From: Promethearchaeota archaeon
Lineage (GTDB): Archaea > Asgardarchaeota > Lokiarchaeia > Sigyniarchaeales > SOKP01
Direction of reading: 5' to 3'
DNA length: 64,000 bases
NCBI GenBank assembly: GCA_008080735.1
Contig: SHMW01000001.1
Coordinates: 53,037 to 117,036 of the forward strand
Of the stretch, positions 34,485 through 43,980 are shown piece by piece; position 1 is the first letter of the stretch; the number at the start of each line of letters is the position of its first letter. Position numbers and translations under genes: made by a program. The notes under the pieces were generated by a model, which was not told the DNA's origin, did no database searches, and worked only from the letters and a program-made list of their open reading frames with translations.

Positions 34485-35408
34485 ATGCTGGACACAAATA
34501 TTTGCGGACTAAAATTAAAATCCCCCTTAATTTTAGCATCTGGGATTTTAGGTGTCTCATATTCTTCTATGAAGAGAGTGATGGATGCTGGGGCGGGAGC
34601 CATAACCTCTAAATCAATTGGACCAAGACCAAGAAAAGGCTATAAAAATCCATCTATTTTTGAACTATTTTCGAAAACTTTCATAAATAGTGTGGGATTG
34701 GCTAATCCTGGTATAGATGAATTTGAAGATGAAATTAAGAAAATTAAACAATTCGACTTCCCGTTGATTGTGAGCATTTTTGGAGACACGATTGAATCTT
34801 ATATTGAAGTGGCGTTAAAAGCGGAAGATTATGGCTGTAACGCGATAGAAATAAATATTTCTTGTCCGCACGCTGAAGTTTCTTCTATCGGAATAAATCC
34901 AGATCTCACTAATTTCTTAGTGAAATCGCTAAAAAAAGAAATATCTATACCGGTTTTTGTAAAATTAAATCCGAATGTGACCGACATCACGGAAATTGGA
35001 CTTGCCGCCGAGAAGGGAGGGGCCGATGCCGTGGTTGCGATTAATACAATAGCAGCTATGGCAATTGATGTGAATACACATAGACCCATTTTATCTCACG
35101 GAAGTGGAGGTTTATCCGGTCAAGCAATTCATCCAATTGCAATAAAAAAAGTATATGATCTCTATGAGGTGTTACATATTCCGATTATCGGATGTGGAGG
35201 AATTTTCAGTTGGGAAGACGTTATAGAATTTCTTTTAGCGGGGGCGAGTGCGGTACAAATCGGAACGGCTCTCTATAATGGTGTGGCGCTCTTAAAGACG
35301 ATTAACAAAGATTTAGAAAATTTCTTAATTAAAAATGAGTATAGCTCTCTTTCTGATTTAATTGGAAGTGCTCATAAATTTGAACTTCAGGAGGTGCCAG
35401 AATTTTGA
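34485..35408 (+). CDS. pyrD: Dihydroorotate dehydrogenase, class 1B type
   Basis: A 307-residue flavoprotein of pyrimidine synthesis. Markers are the SPLILASGILGVSY start, GAGAITSKSIGPRPRKGYKNP, NSVGLANPG, IEINISCPHAEVSS, a PVFVKLNPNVTDITE strand, VVAINTIAAMAIDVNTHRP, GSGGLSGQAIHPIA, IIGCGGIFSWEDVIEFLLAG and AVQIGTALYNG. The stop overlaps the start of pyrK by four bases, and this pairing defines the NAD-linked PyrDB/PyrK enzyme. Confidence 0.93.
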   Translation: MLDTNICGLKLKSPLILASGILGVSYSSMKRVMDAGAGAITSKSIGPRPRKGYKNPSIFELFSKTFINSVGLANPGIDEFEDEIKKIKQFDFPLIVSIFGDTIESYIEVALKAEDYGCNAIEINISCPHAEVSSIGINPDLTNFLVKSLKKEISIPVFVKLNPNVTDITEIGLAAEKGGADAVVAINTIAAMAIDVNTHRPILSHGSGGLSGQAIHPIAIKKVYDLYEVLHIPIIGCGGIFSWEDVIEFLLAGASAVQIGTALYNGVALLKTINKDLENFLIKNEYSSLSDLIGSAHKFELQEVPEF

Positions 35409-36256
35409 ACAACAATAATCTAATCAAGACCGTGAAAGTGGAGAAAATAGAAGAAGAATGTGAAGGAATAGTAAATATTAGTTTCAAAATGCAAGATGCA
35501 AAAGATTATAGCATACTTCCGAAAGCAGGGCAATTTATAATGGTCTGGGTACCCGGAGTCGACGAAGTTCCAATGTCTCTTTCTGGGGCTGATCTTGAAT
35601 GTTATTGGACAATTACAGTAAAAGATGTTGGGGAATGCACTAACGCTTTATGTAACCTTTCTGTAGGGGATTATATTGGTGTTAGAGGTCCATTAGGAAC
35701 CTATTTTACAATACCCGAGGATAATTCAAAATTAGTTTTTCTAATTGGTGGTGGAACGGGCATCGCACCTCTAAAATTTTTGGCTGAGAAATTGAAGAGC
35801 AAGGGTTTTAATGTATCATTGATACAAGGAGCAAAGAACGAAGCGGATCTCATATTTATTAGCCAGTTTGGAACATTTCAGAGAGATCTTTCTAACGTGA
35901 TATATTGTACGGATGATGGAAGTTTTGGTTCCGAAGGATATGCATCTAAAATATTTCGAGAAGAACTTGATAATTACTCTCAACAAGAACTTTCAAATGC
36001 ATTAGCATACACATGCGGTCCAGAACTAATGATGAGAGAAGTCTTTCGAATATGCGAAGAACATAACATACATCTTGAGGCGAGTCTCGAGAGAATGATG
36101 AGATGCGGTTGCGGTTTATGCGGATTATGTTCTTTAGATCCCTTGGGCTTATTAGTCTGTAAAGATGGACCGGTATTTCCATCTGAAATCTTGCGAAAAA
36201 TTGACGATTTTGGGAAATATAAAAGAGACATCACTGGAAGAAAAATATCCTTTTGA
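35405..36256 (+). CDS. pyrK: Dihydroorotate dehydrogenase electron-transfer subunit PyrK
   Basis: A 283-residue FAD/[2Fe-2S] protein starting at the TTG at 35405, inside the end of pyrD. It has the flavin-reductase-like domain (KAGQFIMVWVPGVDEVPMSL, VGDYIGVRGPLGTYF), the NAD site VFLIGGGTGIAPLKFLAEKL, and the cluster loop MRCGCGLCGLC with a fourth cysteine at LLVCKDGP. It passes electrons from PyrD to NAD. The length is at the upper end for the family. Confidence 0.92.
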   Translation: MNNNNLIKTVKVEKIEEECEGIVNISFKMQDAKDYSILPKAGQFIMVWVPGVDEVPMSLSGADLECYWTITVKDVGECTNALCNLSVGDYIGVRGPLGTYFTIPEDNSKLVFLIGGGTGIAPLKFLAEKLKSKGFNVSLIQGAKNEADLIFISQFGTFQRDLSNVIYCTDDGSFGSEGYASKIFREELDNYSQQELSNALAYTCGPELMMREVFRICEEHNIHLEASLERMMRCGCGLCGLCSLDPLGLLVCKDGPVFPSEILRKIDDFGKYKRDITGRKISF

Positions 36257-36378
36257 ATTCGGAAATTCATCCTATTTTCAGATTATTCTGCCTCTATCTT
36301 CAAAATTAACATAAAATATTTGTTTTTTCTATCAATATCTATAATGACTCTTAATTTCTGGTAAATGTTAATAGGAAA

Positions 36379-38022
36379 ATGAACTCAAAGACTTCTAAGG
36401 ATAAAGATAAGATTAAGAATATTGCACTTGACACTATTCGGTATTTATTAGATCATCCTGAGACTCCTCGATCTAAAATAACAAATATCAAAGGAATGTT
36501 TGCCAAGAAATTTCAATATGATGGAGTCATAAAGAATGCAGTCGTTCTTGAATATCTTCCTGACGTGGATCTTACACAAAAAGAGAGAAGGTTTCTTAAT
36601 AAGAAACTAAGAAGAAGGACCACACGGAGCATTTCAGGAGTGTCTGTAATTGCTATTATGACATCTCCACTTGAATGTCCGGGAAATTGTATCTATTGCC
36701 CGGGGACTGAATCTCAACCTGATCAAAAAGTGGCACAGTCATATACTGGTAGAGAGCCCGCTGCGATGAGATCTATTCATTATGGATATGATTCCTATAA
36801 ACAAGTGCAGAGTAGGATTGAGGATCTTGAAGCTATCGGGCATACGGTGGACAAGATTGAACTTATCATAATGGGGGGTACATTCCTCTCAGCTGATATC
36901 TCATATCAAAAAAAATTTGTAAAAGGTGCTCTTGAAGCAATCATAGATACTCGTACGGATTCGTTAGAAGAAGCGATTAAACGTGCTGAATCATCTAAAC
37001 GAAGATTAATTGGTATTACCATCGAAACGAGACCCGATTATTGTAAAGAATCACATGTTGATAGAATGCTTGAATATGGCACCACCAGAGTTGAACTTGG
37101 AGTTCAAACCATCTATGATGAGATATATAAATTAATCAAAAGAGGTCATAGCACAGAAGATAGTAAAGAAGCAATAAGAATTGCTAAAGACGCAGGATTG
37201 AAGATAAACGCGCATATAATGCCCGATCTACCTGGCTCTACTTATCAAAAAGACCTTGAATTATTTGAAACGCTATTCGATGATCCCGATTATAGACCTG
37301 ATATGCTTAAAATTTACCCTTGTTTGGTAATTAAGGGAACCGAGTTATATAAATTATGGAAGAGGGGGGAATATGCGCCATATTCACTGGATGAATTGAC
37401 CGCGCTCATTGCAAACTGGAAACAACAAATCCCTCGCTATGTCCGAATCCAGAGGATTATGCGCGATATTCCTGCTCCATTAATAGAGGCAGGATGCAAA
37501 AAAAGTAATTTGAGGCAATTAGTGAAGAATAGACTGAATGATATGAATGCGAGGTGTAATTGCATTCGATGCAGAGAACTCGGAATTAAAAACCGGAGCG
37601 CAGAAATTGATGGCTCTGTCTTGGAAAATATTCAACTCTCCCGCTTTGATTATAATGCTTCGAAAGGTCAAGAGATCTTTCTTTCATATGAGAATCAAAA
37701 GAAAAATTATTTAATTGGCTACCTCCGACTTCGAAAACCCTCTAAATTCGCCCATAGACCTGAACTAAATGATGGGCATACCTTAATTGTGAGAGAAATA
37801 AAAGTTGTGGGAGAATTAGTAGCAAAAGATAATCAACCATATACTGAAATTCAATTACAACATAGGGGATATGGAACTTCTTTATTGGAAGAAGCTGAAC
37901 GAATTGCCAAAGAAGAGTTTGATGCAAAAAAAATTACCGTGATTTCTGGGATTGGGGTACGGCATTGGTTTTATGATTTAGATTACATATTAGATGGACC
38001 CTATGTTTCCAAGCATCTGTGA
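36379..38022 (+). CDS. elp3: Elp3-family tRNA wobble-uridine modification enzyme
   Basis: A 547-residue protein with a radical SAM domain and a C-terminal GNAT-like domain, forming the cm5U side chain at tRNA position 34. Visible are the N-terminal tRNA-binding basic region, the cysteine motif ECPGNCIYCPG, the segment QSYTGREPAAMRSIHYGYD, LIIMGGTFLS, ITIETRPDYCKESH, RVELGVQTIYD, INAHIMPDLPGS, and at the C-terminus HRGYGTSLLEEAERIAKEEF, the acetyl-CoA loop. A zinc-type CNCIRC pair follows RCN near residue 391. It works without other Elongator subunits in archaea. Monocistronic here. Confidence 0.95.
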   Translation: MNSKTSKDKDKIKNIALDTIRYLLDHPETPRSKITNIKGMFAKKFQYDGVIKNAVVLEYLPDVDLTQKERRFLNKKLRRRTTRSISGVSVIAIMTSPLECPGNCIYCPGTESQPDQKVAQSYTGREPAAMRSIHYGYDSYKQVQSRIEDLEAIGHTVDKIELIIMGGTFLSADISYQKKFVKGALEAIIDTRTDSLEEAIKRAESSKRRLIGITIETRPDYCKESHVDRMLEYGTTRVELGVQTIYDEIYKLIKRGHSTEDSKEAIRIAKDAGLKINAHIMPDLPGSTYQKDLELFETLFDDPDYRPDMLKIYPCLVIKGTELYKLWKRGEYAPYSLDELTALIANWKQQIPRYVRIQRIMRDIPAPLIEAGCKKSNLRQLVKNRLNDMNARCNCIRCRELGIKNRSAEIDGSVLENIQLSRFDYNASKGQEIFLSYENQKKNYLIGYLRLRKPSKFAHRPELNDGHTLIVREIKVVGELVAKDNQPYTEIQLQHRGYGTSLLEEAERIAKEEFDAKKITVISGIGVRHWFYDLDYILDGPYVSKHL

Positions 38023-38360
38023 TTTTTAAATTGAAATCGACATAATATTAAAATCAAACTAATCTCATTTGAAAAATCCCTCCCACTCCCGCGAGGTTCC
38101 CTATGTCTTTATAATATTATATCACTTTTCCATTTAAAATTGATATATTAGAATATATTTTGGGAAATAAGTAGTCTGTAAGTAGATTAGATTGATATTT
38201 TTTTCACATTTAAGATTATAAGTGGTATAGAGAAAAATGTATTTTTAATTTTGTTCTGTCTTTTATCTCTTTCGTTCTTTATTAATAAAGTTTATTTTAA
38301 TATCGTAATTTCATATATTATATTCTAATATATTTGAATATTTAATCCATTAAATTCATT
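38023..38360. other. Intergenic region without a recognisable gene
   Basis: A 338-base AT-rich spacer after elp3. The only unusual part is a GC-richer patch (about 38080-38103) near the elp3 end. Several TATATT-like words lie 20-80 bases before the next gene's start, consistent with its promoter. I see no conserved RNA, tRNA or open frame. Confidence 0.4.
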
Positions 38361-39428
38361 ATGACCTCGAAGAAATATCTTTCCAGAAAAAAGACTTCTC
38401 AACAATGTATTTCGATCTCACCTGCTCTAAAAGACTGGATCCAAAGATACGTATTTAAAAAAAACAAAGAAAATCCGGAAGATAAGAGATATAAAAGTAT
38501 CTCTGCATTTTACACCAGCGTTATGGAAAATGTATTAAAAGCTTTTGAAGCGGGAAAAAGTCTAGAAGATTTTGATAGATTTGTAGATAGAGAGGTATAT
38601 TCCTTTTATGATGAGTTTTCATTTAAGGCTTTAATCCCTTTATATGAAATGGTTGTAGAGACGAATAAATATACAAAAATCGATTATGAGAGGACGATTC
38701 ACTTTTTCTCTCAAATGCATGATTTTTTTAAAAAATTCCTCAAAAAAAGAGATATCAATAAAATTGAGACTTTTCTTAAGCGAATTAAAAATTATTTCAG
38801 CCAAAACAAGATCTGCTCTTATCTTAATTTTGAACTTATTACTCATGAGGATTCAACATATCCGCGCTTTCGAATAGAGGCGGTGAGTATCTATAAAAAT
38901 ATCATCTATGAAAATATAAAATTTTTTAGCGCTATATTTGGGTTATTGGGCATTAAAATTGAGGACTTCATTTATTCAGAAAAAGATTCTTATTATCGAA
39001 TTGATGCTCAGGCGACCGATCTCTTTTTTGAAAACAAATACATAAAACAAAAATTTATAACTCTCTTAGAACACAATCTCAATTATTTTACACATTACCA
39101 AAAATTACTTAAGGATGAAGACTATTATATGTGGATGAAAATGGCAGAAGATAAAGATGTTATAATAAATTTTGCTGATAAATTTTCTAAAAGAAGATGG
39201 CTTGAGAGAATACAGAAGGATATTGAACATTATGGCCAAAAAGGAGATCAAATACTCACTCTCTTATACTTTTTTGAGAGGCTCCACTGGATTGATATTG
39301 AAAATGAAAATCCTATTATCTTCAGAATTCGGCTTCCGCAAAATAATAAGGAGCAGAAAACATTTCTTTTAAATCATCTATCCAAATTTACAAAGATCAA
39401 AGAACATAACGGAAAATTTTACCTATAG
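38361..39428 (+). CDS. Unknown protein with a possible N-terminal ribbon-helix-helix
   Basis: A 355-residue protein. Residues 10-70 (QQCISISPALKDWIQRYVFK, then a helix with SISAFYTSVMENVLKAFE) have the strand-helix-helix order seen in ribbon-helix-helix DNA-binding domains, similar to the N-termini of the receiver proteins at 47.9 and 49.2 kb. The rest is aromatic- and lysine-rich: FRIEAVSIYKNIIYENIKFF is a mid segment, and the C-terminal 80 residues look like a winged helix (DQILTLLYFFERLHWI, FRIRLP). I cannot name a family. A ligand-sensing regulator is the most economical reading. Confidence 0.55.
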   Translation: MTSKKYLSRKKTSQQCISISPALKDWIQRYVFKKNKENPEDKRYKSISAFYTSVMENVLKAFEAGKSLEDFDRFVDREVYSFYDEFSFKALIPLYEMVVETNKYTKIDYERTIHFFSQMHDFFKKFLKKRDINKIETFLKRIKNYFSQNKICSYLNFELITHEDSTYPRFRIEAVSIYKNIIYENIKFFSAIFGLLGIKIEDFIYSEKDSYYRIDAQATDLFFENKYIKQKFITLLEHNLNYFTHYQKLLKDEDYYMWMKMAEDKDVIINFADKFSKRRWLERIQKDIEHYGQKGDQILTLLYFFERLHWIDIENENPIIFRIRLPQNNKEQKTFLLNHLSKFTKIKEHNGKFYL

Positions 39429-39522
39429 TCTTCCTTATTGGTTATTTGCTTTCCTATTTTTTAGATTCTTTTTCAAATTAAAATCGTTTATGGCAAAAAA
39501 AATAATATAATACAGAGAATTT

Positions 39523-41451
39523 ATGATAAATATGGAAGATTTTGATTACGAAAAACTAGGCTTAAAATGTGGTTTAGAGATCCATCAGCAACTGGATTCG
39601 GAAACGAAGCTTTTTTGTCGATGCCCAAACGATTTACAAGGAACGAGAGAACCCGATTTTACTCTTATTAGAGAAATGAGACCTGTCTTAGGAGAGATGG
39701 GAACATATGATGAGGCGATGTTGACTGAATATGAGAAAGAGATGAAAATTGTCTACCAATGCTATGATGATGTGATTTGTACCTATGAAATGGATGAAAC
39801 TCCCCCCTTCGATTGCAATAGAGAAGCGAAAAGAATTGCCATAGAGATCGCGCTCCTCCTAAACTCAAATATTATCAGAGAAATGCATGTATGCCGAAAA
39901 AATTATCTTGATGGAAGTGTTCCATGTGGCTTTCAGAGGACGATGATTCTAGCAAAAGGGGGATATGTGAAACTGGAAAATGGAAAGAAAATCGGCATTG
40001 ATATTATTTGTTTAGAGGAAGATGCGGCACGTCGAATCGATACCATCGAAAAAACTAATTACTTCAGATTAGACAGATTAGGCATACCCCTAGTGGAAGT
40101 AACTACTAAACCCGATATCAATGATCCCGATGAATGTAGAGAATGTGCCGAGCGTTTAGGTCTCCTATTATGGTCTACAAAGGTAAAAAAAGTACTCGGC
40201 TCCATACGACAAGATATCAATGTAAGTATTAAAGGAGGAACACGGATTGAGATTAAAGGTGTTCAGAAACTGGATTGGATACCTCTTTTAATCAATCATG
40301 AAATTTCACGCCAGCTTAATCTTCTAAAAATAAAACAAAAATTAGCGGATTTAGGATTAAATGCACAAAAAGCAATCGGAAAACCCATCAATATTTCAGA
40401 AAAATTAGCTAAAACAAAATGTAAATTCATCGCAAATGGAATTAAAAAAGGTAAAACTCTAATCGGAATCAATTTCAAACAGTTTGAAGGCATTTTTGGA
40501 ATGGAATTAATGCCAGACTATCGATTTGGAACAGAAGTCAGCAGTAAAGTCCAGTCAATCTCTGGTTTAAAGGGTTTGATTCATTCTGATGAGGATTTAA
40601 CCTCATATGGCTTTTCAAACAAAGATATTCAAACCATTAAAGACTCATTAGAATTTGAGGAAGGAGATTGCTTTATATTAATACTTGGGGAAAGTGATCA
40701 AACTCAGAAGACAATGGACGTTATCATTGACAGGGTTCTATTTGCTTTCAAAGGAATCCCACCAGAAACCAGAAGGGCACTTGAAAATGGCAATACAGAA
40801 TTCCTAAGAGAATTACACGGAGGAGCTCGACTCTATCCTGACACGGATTCCCAAGCAATATTGAATACGGACAAGGAAATAGCATCTGTTCAAGATCAAT
40901 TACCCGAATATCCTTGGGAAATCATACAACAATATTCAAAGAAATACAATACCGAGGAGAGAATAATTAAAGAGCTCATTTTCAACGGTTATTTAGATTT
41001 ATTTGACTTACTTCTTGAAATTTATCCGGATAATCCCACACTGATCCTAACCACTTTACTGGAAACCACCACTGCCCTTAAACGCGATGGTAAGGAAATC
41101 TCCATTATAACGGAAGAAGATTATGAAGAAATCTTTGAATTACTAGCCGCTAAGGAGATAGGAAAAGAGGCGATTGAAGACCTTTTGGCAGCAAAAACCG
41201 AAAATCCCTCCCTCTCTATTCAAGAAGTTAAGGATAAATTAAACTTAGAAAAAGTCTCTTTAGATGAGTTGAAAGAAATCATTGAGAGAATCATTAATGA
41301 TAATAAGGACTTAATTAAAGATCAAAAAATGCGTGCAATGGGCCCTCTTATGGGGGATGCGATGAAAAAATTACGCGGGAAAATCGATGGGGCAATTGTA
41401 TCCAAAAAGTTACAAGCAGCACTTCAAAAAAAGATAAAGGAGTTGGAATAA
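39523..41451 (+). CDS. gatE: Glu-tRNA(Gln) amidotransferase subunit E
   Basis: A 642-residue archaeal GatE; the start is ATG 39523 or 39532. GatDE converts Glu-tRNA(Gln) to Gln-tRNA(Gln). Landmarks are LKCGLEIHQQLDSETKLFC, a CRCPN pair, YEMDETPPFDCNREA, RKNYLDGSVPCGFQRTM, CLEEDAARR, RLDRLGIPLVEVTTKPD, KVLGSIRQDINVSI and the YqeY-like tail ending in MRAMGPLMGDAMKKLRGKID. Its stop shares one base gap with the gatD start, so they are co-translated. Confidence 0.97.
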   Translation: MINMEDFDYEKLGLKCGLEIHQQLDSETKLFCRCPNDLQGTREPDFTLIREMRPVLGEMGTYDEAMLTEYEKEMKIVYQCYDDVICTYEMDETPPFDCNREAKRIAIEIALLLNSNIIREMHVCRKNYLDGSVPCGFQRTMILAKGGYVKLENGKKIGIDIICLEEDAARRIDTIEKTNYFRLDRLGIPLVEVTTKPDINDPDECRECAERLGLLLWSTKVKKVLGSIRQDINVSIKGGTRIEIKGVQKLDWIPLLINHEISRQLNLLKIKQKLADLGLNAQKAIGKPINISEKLAKTKCKFIANGIKKGKTLIGINFKQFEGIFGMELMPDYRFGTEVSSKVQSISGLKGLIHSDEDLTSYGFSNKDIQTIKDSLEFEEGDCFILILGESDQTQKTMDVIIDRVLFAFKGIPPETRRALENGNTEFLRELHGGARLYPDTDSQAILNTDKEIASVQDQLPEYPWEIIQQYSKKYNTEERIIKELIFNGYLDLFDLLLEIYPDNPTLILTTLLETTTALKRDGKEISIITEEDYEEIFELLAAKEIGKEAIEDLLAAKTENPSLSIQEVKDKLNLEKVSLDELKEIIERIINDNKDLIKDQKMRAMGPLMGDAMKKLRGKIDGAIVSKKLQAALQKKIKELE

Positions 41452-41452
41452 T

Positions 41453-42817
41453 ATGAGTGAGAATTTAAAAGGGTATAAAAAGGACGCGAAAAAGTTCTTA
41501 ATTGAACATAATTTAAAACTATGGGATATCATAAAAGTTGAAACAAAGACTACTACATATGAAGGAATCCTGTTGCCCCGATATGAATATTCGAAAGCAG
41601 GTTTTATAGAGATAAAATTGGAAAATAATTATAATGTAGGTATAAAAGTTGATGATATCACCAAGATCGAAAAAATAGGTGAAAAAGAAGCTAAATATAA
41701 AATCCCAGAAAAAGATTTTCCGAAAACGAAAGGATTTCCCGAAATCACGCTCTTAGGAACGGGAGGTACCGTGGCTTCCAGACTTGATTATACAACGGGA
41801 GCCGTTATTCCCGCATTTAGTCCCGGAGAATTATTCAGTGCCGTCCCTGAATTAGCGGATATTTGTAATCTCGAGACTGAAATTGTATTTAAAATATTTT
41901 CCGAAAATATGCAAGCGACCCATTGGCAACAATTAGCTCACCAAATTGAAACGCTTGCTAATTCCGGAAAGGATGGAATAATCATCCCCCATGGTACTGA
42001 TACAATGGGATATACATCGGCAGCGCTCTCTTTTATGCTTAAAGATCTCTCAATTCCCGTGGTAGTGGTCGGAAGTCAGCGAAGTTCGGATCGACCCTCA
42101 TCAGATGCTGCGATGAATCTTATCAATGCCGCCACCGTTGCCACATCAGATATCGCAGAAGTCACGCTTGTTATGCTTGGATCCTCTTCCCATGATTACG
42201 GACTCATCCATCGAGGGACTCTAGTACGAAAATTGCATACCTCATATCGACATACCTTTCGGACTATTGATGACATTCCAATGGGAATGGTTCAGAATAG
42301 AACGATTCGCATGTTTACAGATAATTATCATAAAAAAGATAAAAAAAAGCGAGAGACCACTGCCCTAACTGATTTCGAAAAAAAAATCGGATTTATCTAT
42401 TTTTATCCCGGATTAACCAGCGAAATGATCCATTATTATATTGATAAAGGATATAAAGGACTTTTACTTGCTGGAACCGGCTTAGGACATGTCGCTACAC
42501 GGATTTATGACGCGATTGAACGTGCCATCGAAGAGGATATTCTAGTATTGATGACCTCCCAAACACTGTTTGGATTTGTAGGGATGAATGTATATTCCAC
42601 CGGTCGAGAATTGCTTGATATGGGTGTCCTCCCTGGAAAAAATATGATGCCAGAGGTGGGTTATGTAAAACTTGGATGGGTACTCGGGCAAACGGATAAT
42701 CTCGAGGATGCCAAAAAACTACTCATGACAAACATTGCCGGCGAATTTTTAGATAGAGAAATTCCCATCGCATTCAATTATGATATCGACCGTTTACTCA
42801 AGGATAATTTGATCTAA
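41453..42817 (+). CDS. gatD: Glu-tRNA(Gln) amidotransferase subunit D
   Basis: A 454-residue asparaginase-like glutaminase that provides ammonia to GatE. After an N-terminal beta-barrel domain (residues 1-85) comes the asparaginase core: the active-site TLLGTGGTVASRLDYTTGAV, then IIPHGTDTMGYTSAALSFML with the second Thr-Asp pair, VVVGSQRSSDRPSSDAAMNL, and LLAGTGLGHV. Archaea lack a separate GlnRS of the eukaryotic type, so this pair is essential. Confidence 0.97.
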   Translation: MSENLKGYKKDAKKFLIEHNLKLWDIIKVETKTTTYEGILLPRYEYSKAGFIEIKLENNYNVGIKVDDITKIEKIGEKEAKYKIPEKDFPKTKGFPEITLLGTGGTVASRLDYTTGAVIPAFSPGELFSAVPELADICNLETEIVFKIFSENMQATHWQQLAHQIETLANSGKDGIIIPHGTDTMGYTSAALSFMLKDLSIPVVVVGSQRSSDRPSSDAAMNLINAATVATSDIAEVTLVMLGSSSHDYGLIHRGTLVRKLHTSYRHTFRTIDDIPMGMVQNRTIRMFTDNYHKKDKKKRETTALTDFEKKIGFIYFYPGLTSEMIHYYIDKGYKGLLLAGTGLGHVATRIYDAIERAIEEDILVLMTSQTLFGFVGMNVYSTGRELLDMGVLPGKNMMPEVGYVKLGWVLGQTDNLEDAKKLLMTNIAGEFLDREIPIAFNYDIDRLLKDNLI

Positions 42818-43019
42818 GTTCGACTTCTATTTTATGGTTTTTATCATTACATTTAATTTCACTTCACCTTTTACTCTTTTTGCTCTGAATATTCTTGAAT
42901 TTTATTCTAGATATTTCTTTTTGCAGTTCATTACCACAAAAACAATAAAAAATTTAAAGTTTTAAGCATTAATTTCTCTATATTAATTTGTTTACGAAAT
43001 AAAAATTTTTGTGATTTAA

Positions 43020-43775
43020 ATGGGAAAACGTATCTTAGCACAGAGAAAAGGCTATGGACATACATGGGCTCGTAGTCCTGGACATCGACATATCGGTGCA
43101 GTAAAATATCGACCCTTCAAGGAAGGAGAGATGAAATATGATTTTGAAATTGTCGATTTTATTCATTCACCTGGTCGCGGAGCTCCCGTTGCCAAAATTC
43201 GATATGAAGATGGGGTGAAAGGCCTCTACTTACCTCCCGAGGGCATATACGTGGGTGATACTCGTGTGCAAACCCGAAAAGACATTGACAGAAAAAAGAC
43301 TATCAAGGCTAAAAAGGCTATGATCAATGTTGGAAATGTTGTACCCCTGAAAGACGTACCACTCGGAACAATTATATGTAATATCGAAAGCACACCTAAC
43401 GACGGAGGAAAATTTGCACGCGCTTCAGGAGTATCGGCAATCATCAGTGAAAAATCTGCCCACAAGGTCGCAGTTAAATTCCGATCGAAAAAAGTGAAAT
43501 GGCTCAATGAAAATTGTCTATGTACCATCGGTGTAGTCGCTGGTGGTGGTCGGACCGATAAACCTTTTTTGAAAGCGGGTAATAAATTCTATTATGTCCG
43601 CTCCAAGGCGAAAAAATGGCCTATAGTGCGAGGAGTGACAATGAACGCATGTTCTCACCCATTTGGAGGCGGGGCAAAGCAATCTCCTCACAAACCAACC
43701 ACGATTGACCGCAATGCGCCACCTGGTCGAAAAGTGGGGCAAATTGCGGCACGAAGAACGGGCCATAGAAAATAA
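43020..43775 (+). CDS. rpl2: Large-subunit ribosomal protein L2 (uL2)
   Basis: A 251-residue uL2, which contacts 23S rRNA near the peptidyl-transferase centre. Markers are MGKRILAQRKGYG, YDFEIVDFIHSPGRGAPVAK, GVAGGGRTDKPFLKAG and the conserved GVTMNACSHPFGGGAKQSPH with the functional histidine loop, then GQIAARRTGHRK. In most archaea uL2 sits in the S10 operon (L3-L4-L23-L2-S19). Here its neighbours are gatD and TFB and it stands alone. Confidence 0.97.
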   Translation: MGKRILAQRKGYGHTWARSPGHRHIGAVKYRPFKEGEMKYDFEIVDFIHSPGRGAPVAKIRYEDGVKGLYLPPEGIYVGDTRVQTRKDIDRKKTIKAKKAMINVGNVVPLKDVPLGTIICNIESTPNDGGKFARASGVSAIISEKSAHKVAVKFRSKKVKWLNENCLCTIGVVAGGGRTDKPFLKAGNKFYYVRSKAKKWPIVRGVTMNACSHPFGGGAKQSPHKPTTIDRNAPPGRKVGQIAARRTGHRK

Positions 43776-43980
43776 CTTTTATCTTTCCTAAAAATTTTAA
43801 CATATTTATATCATTTAATTTTCATTCTGCTATTTCTATTTTTTAACCATTAAGAAGAAACATATTTCTCTCTAACAATGATTTAGTTAGGTTAAGTCAA
43901 CAAAAGTAAAAGAAAGAATAAAAGAGTAAAAAAATCTATGCCTCTCCTGTGGAGAGTTGATCCTAATCCATATATAATAT

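Noticed and set aside
43226..43528. Antisense open frame inside the L2 gene
   Set aside because: Shadow of a highly conserved gene in the opposite strand; no family resemblance.
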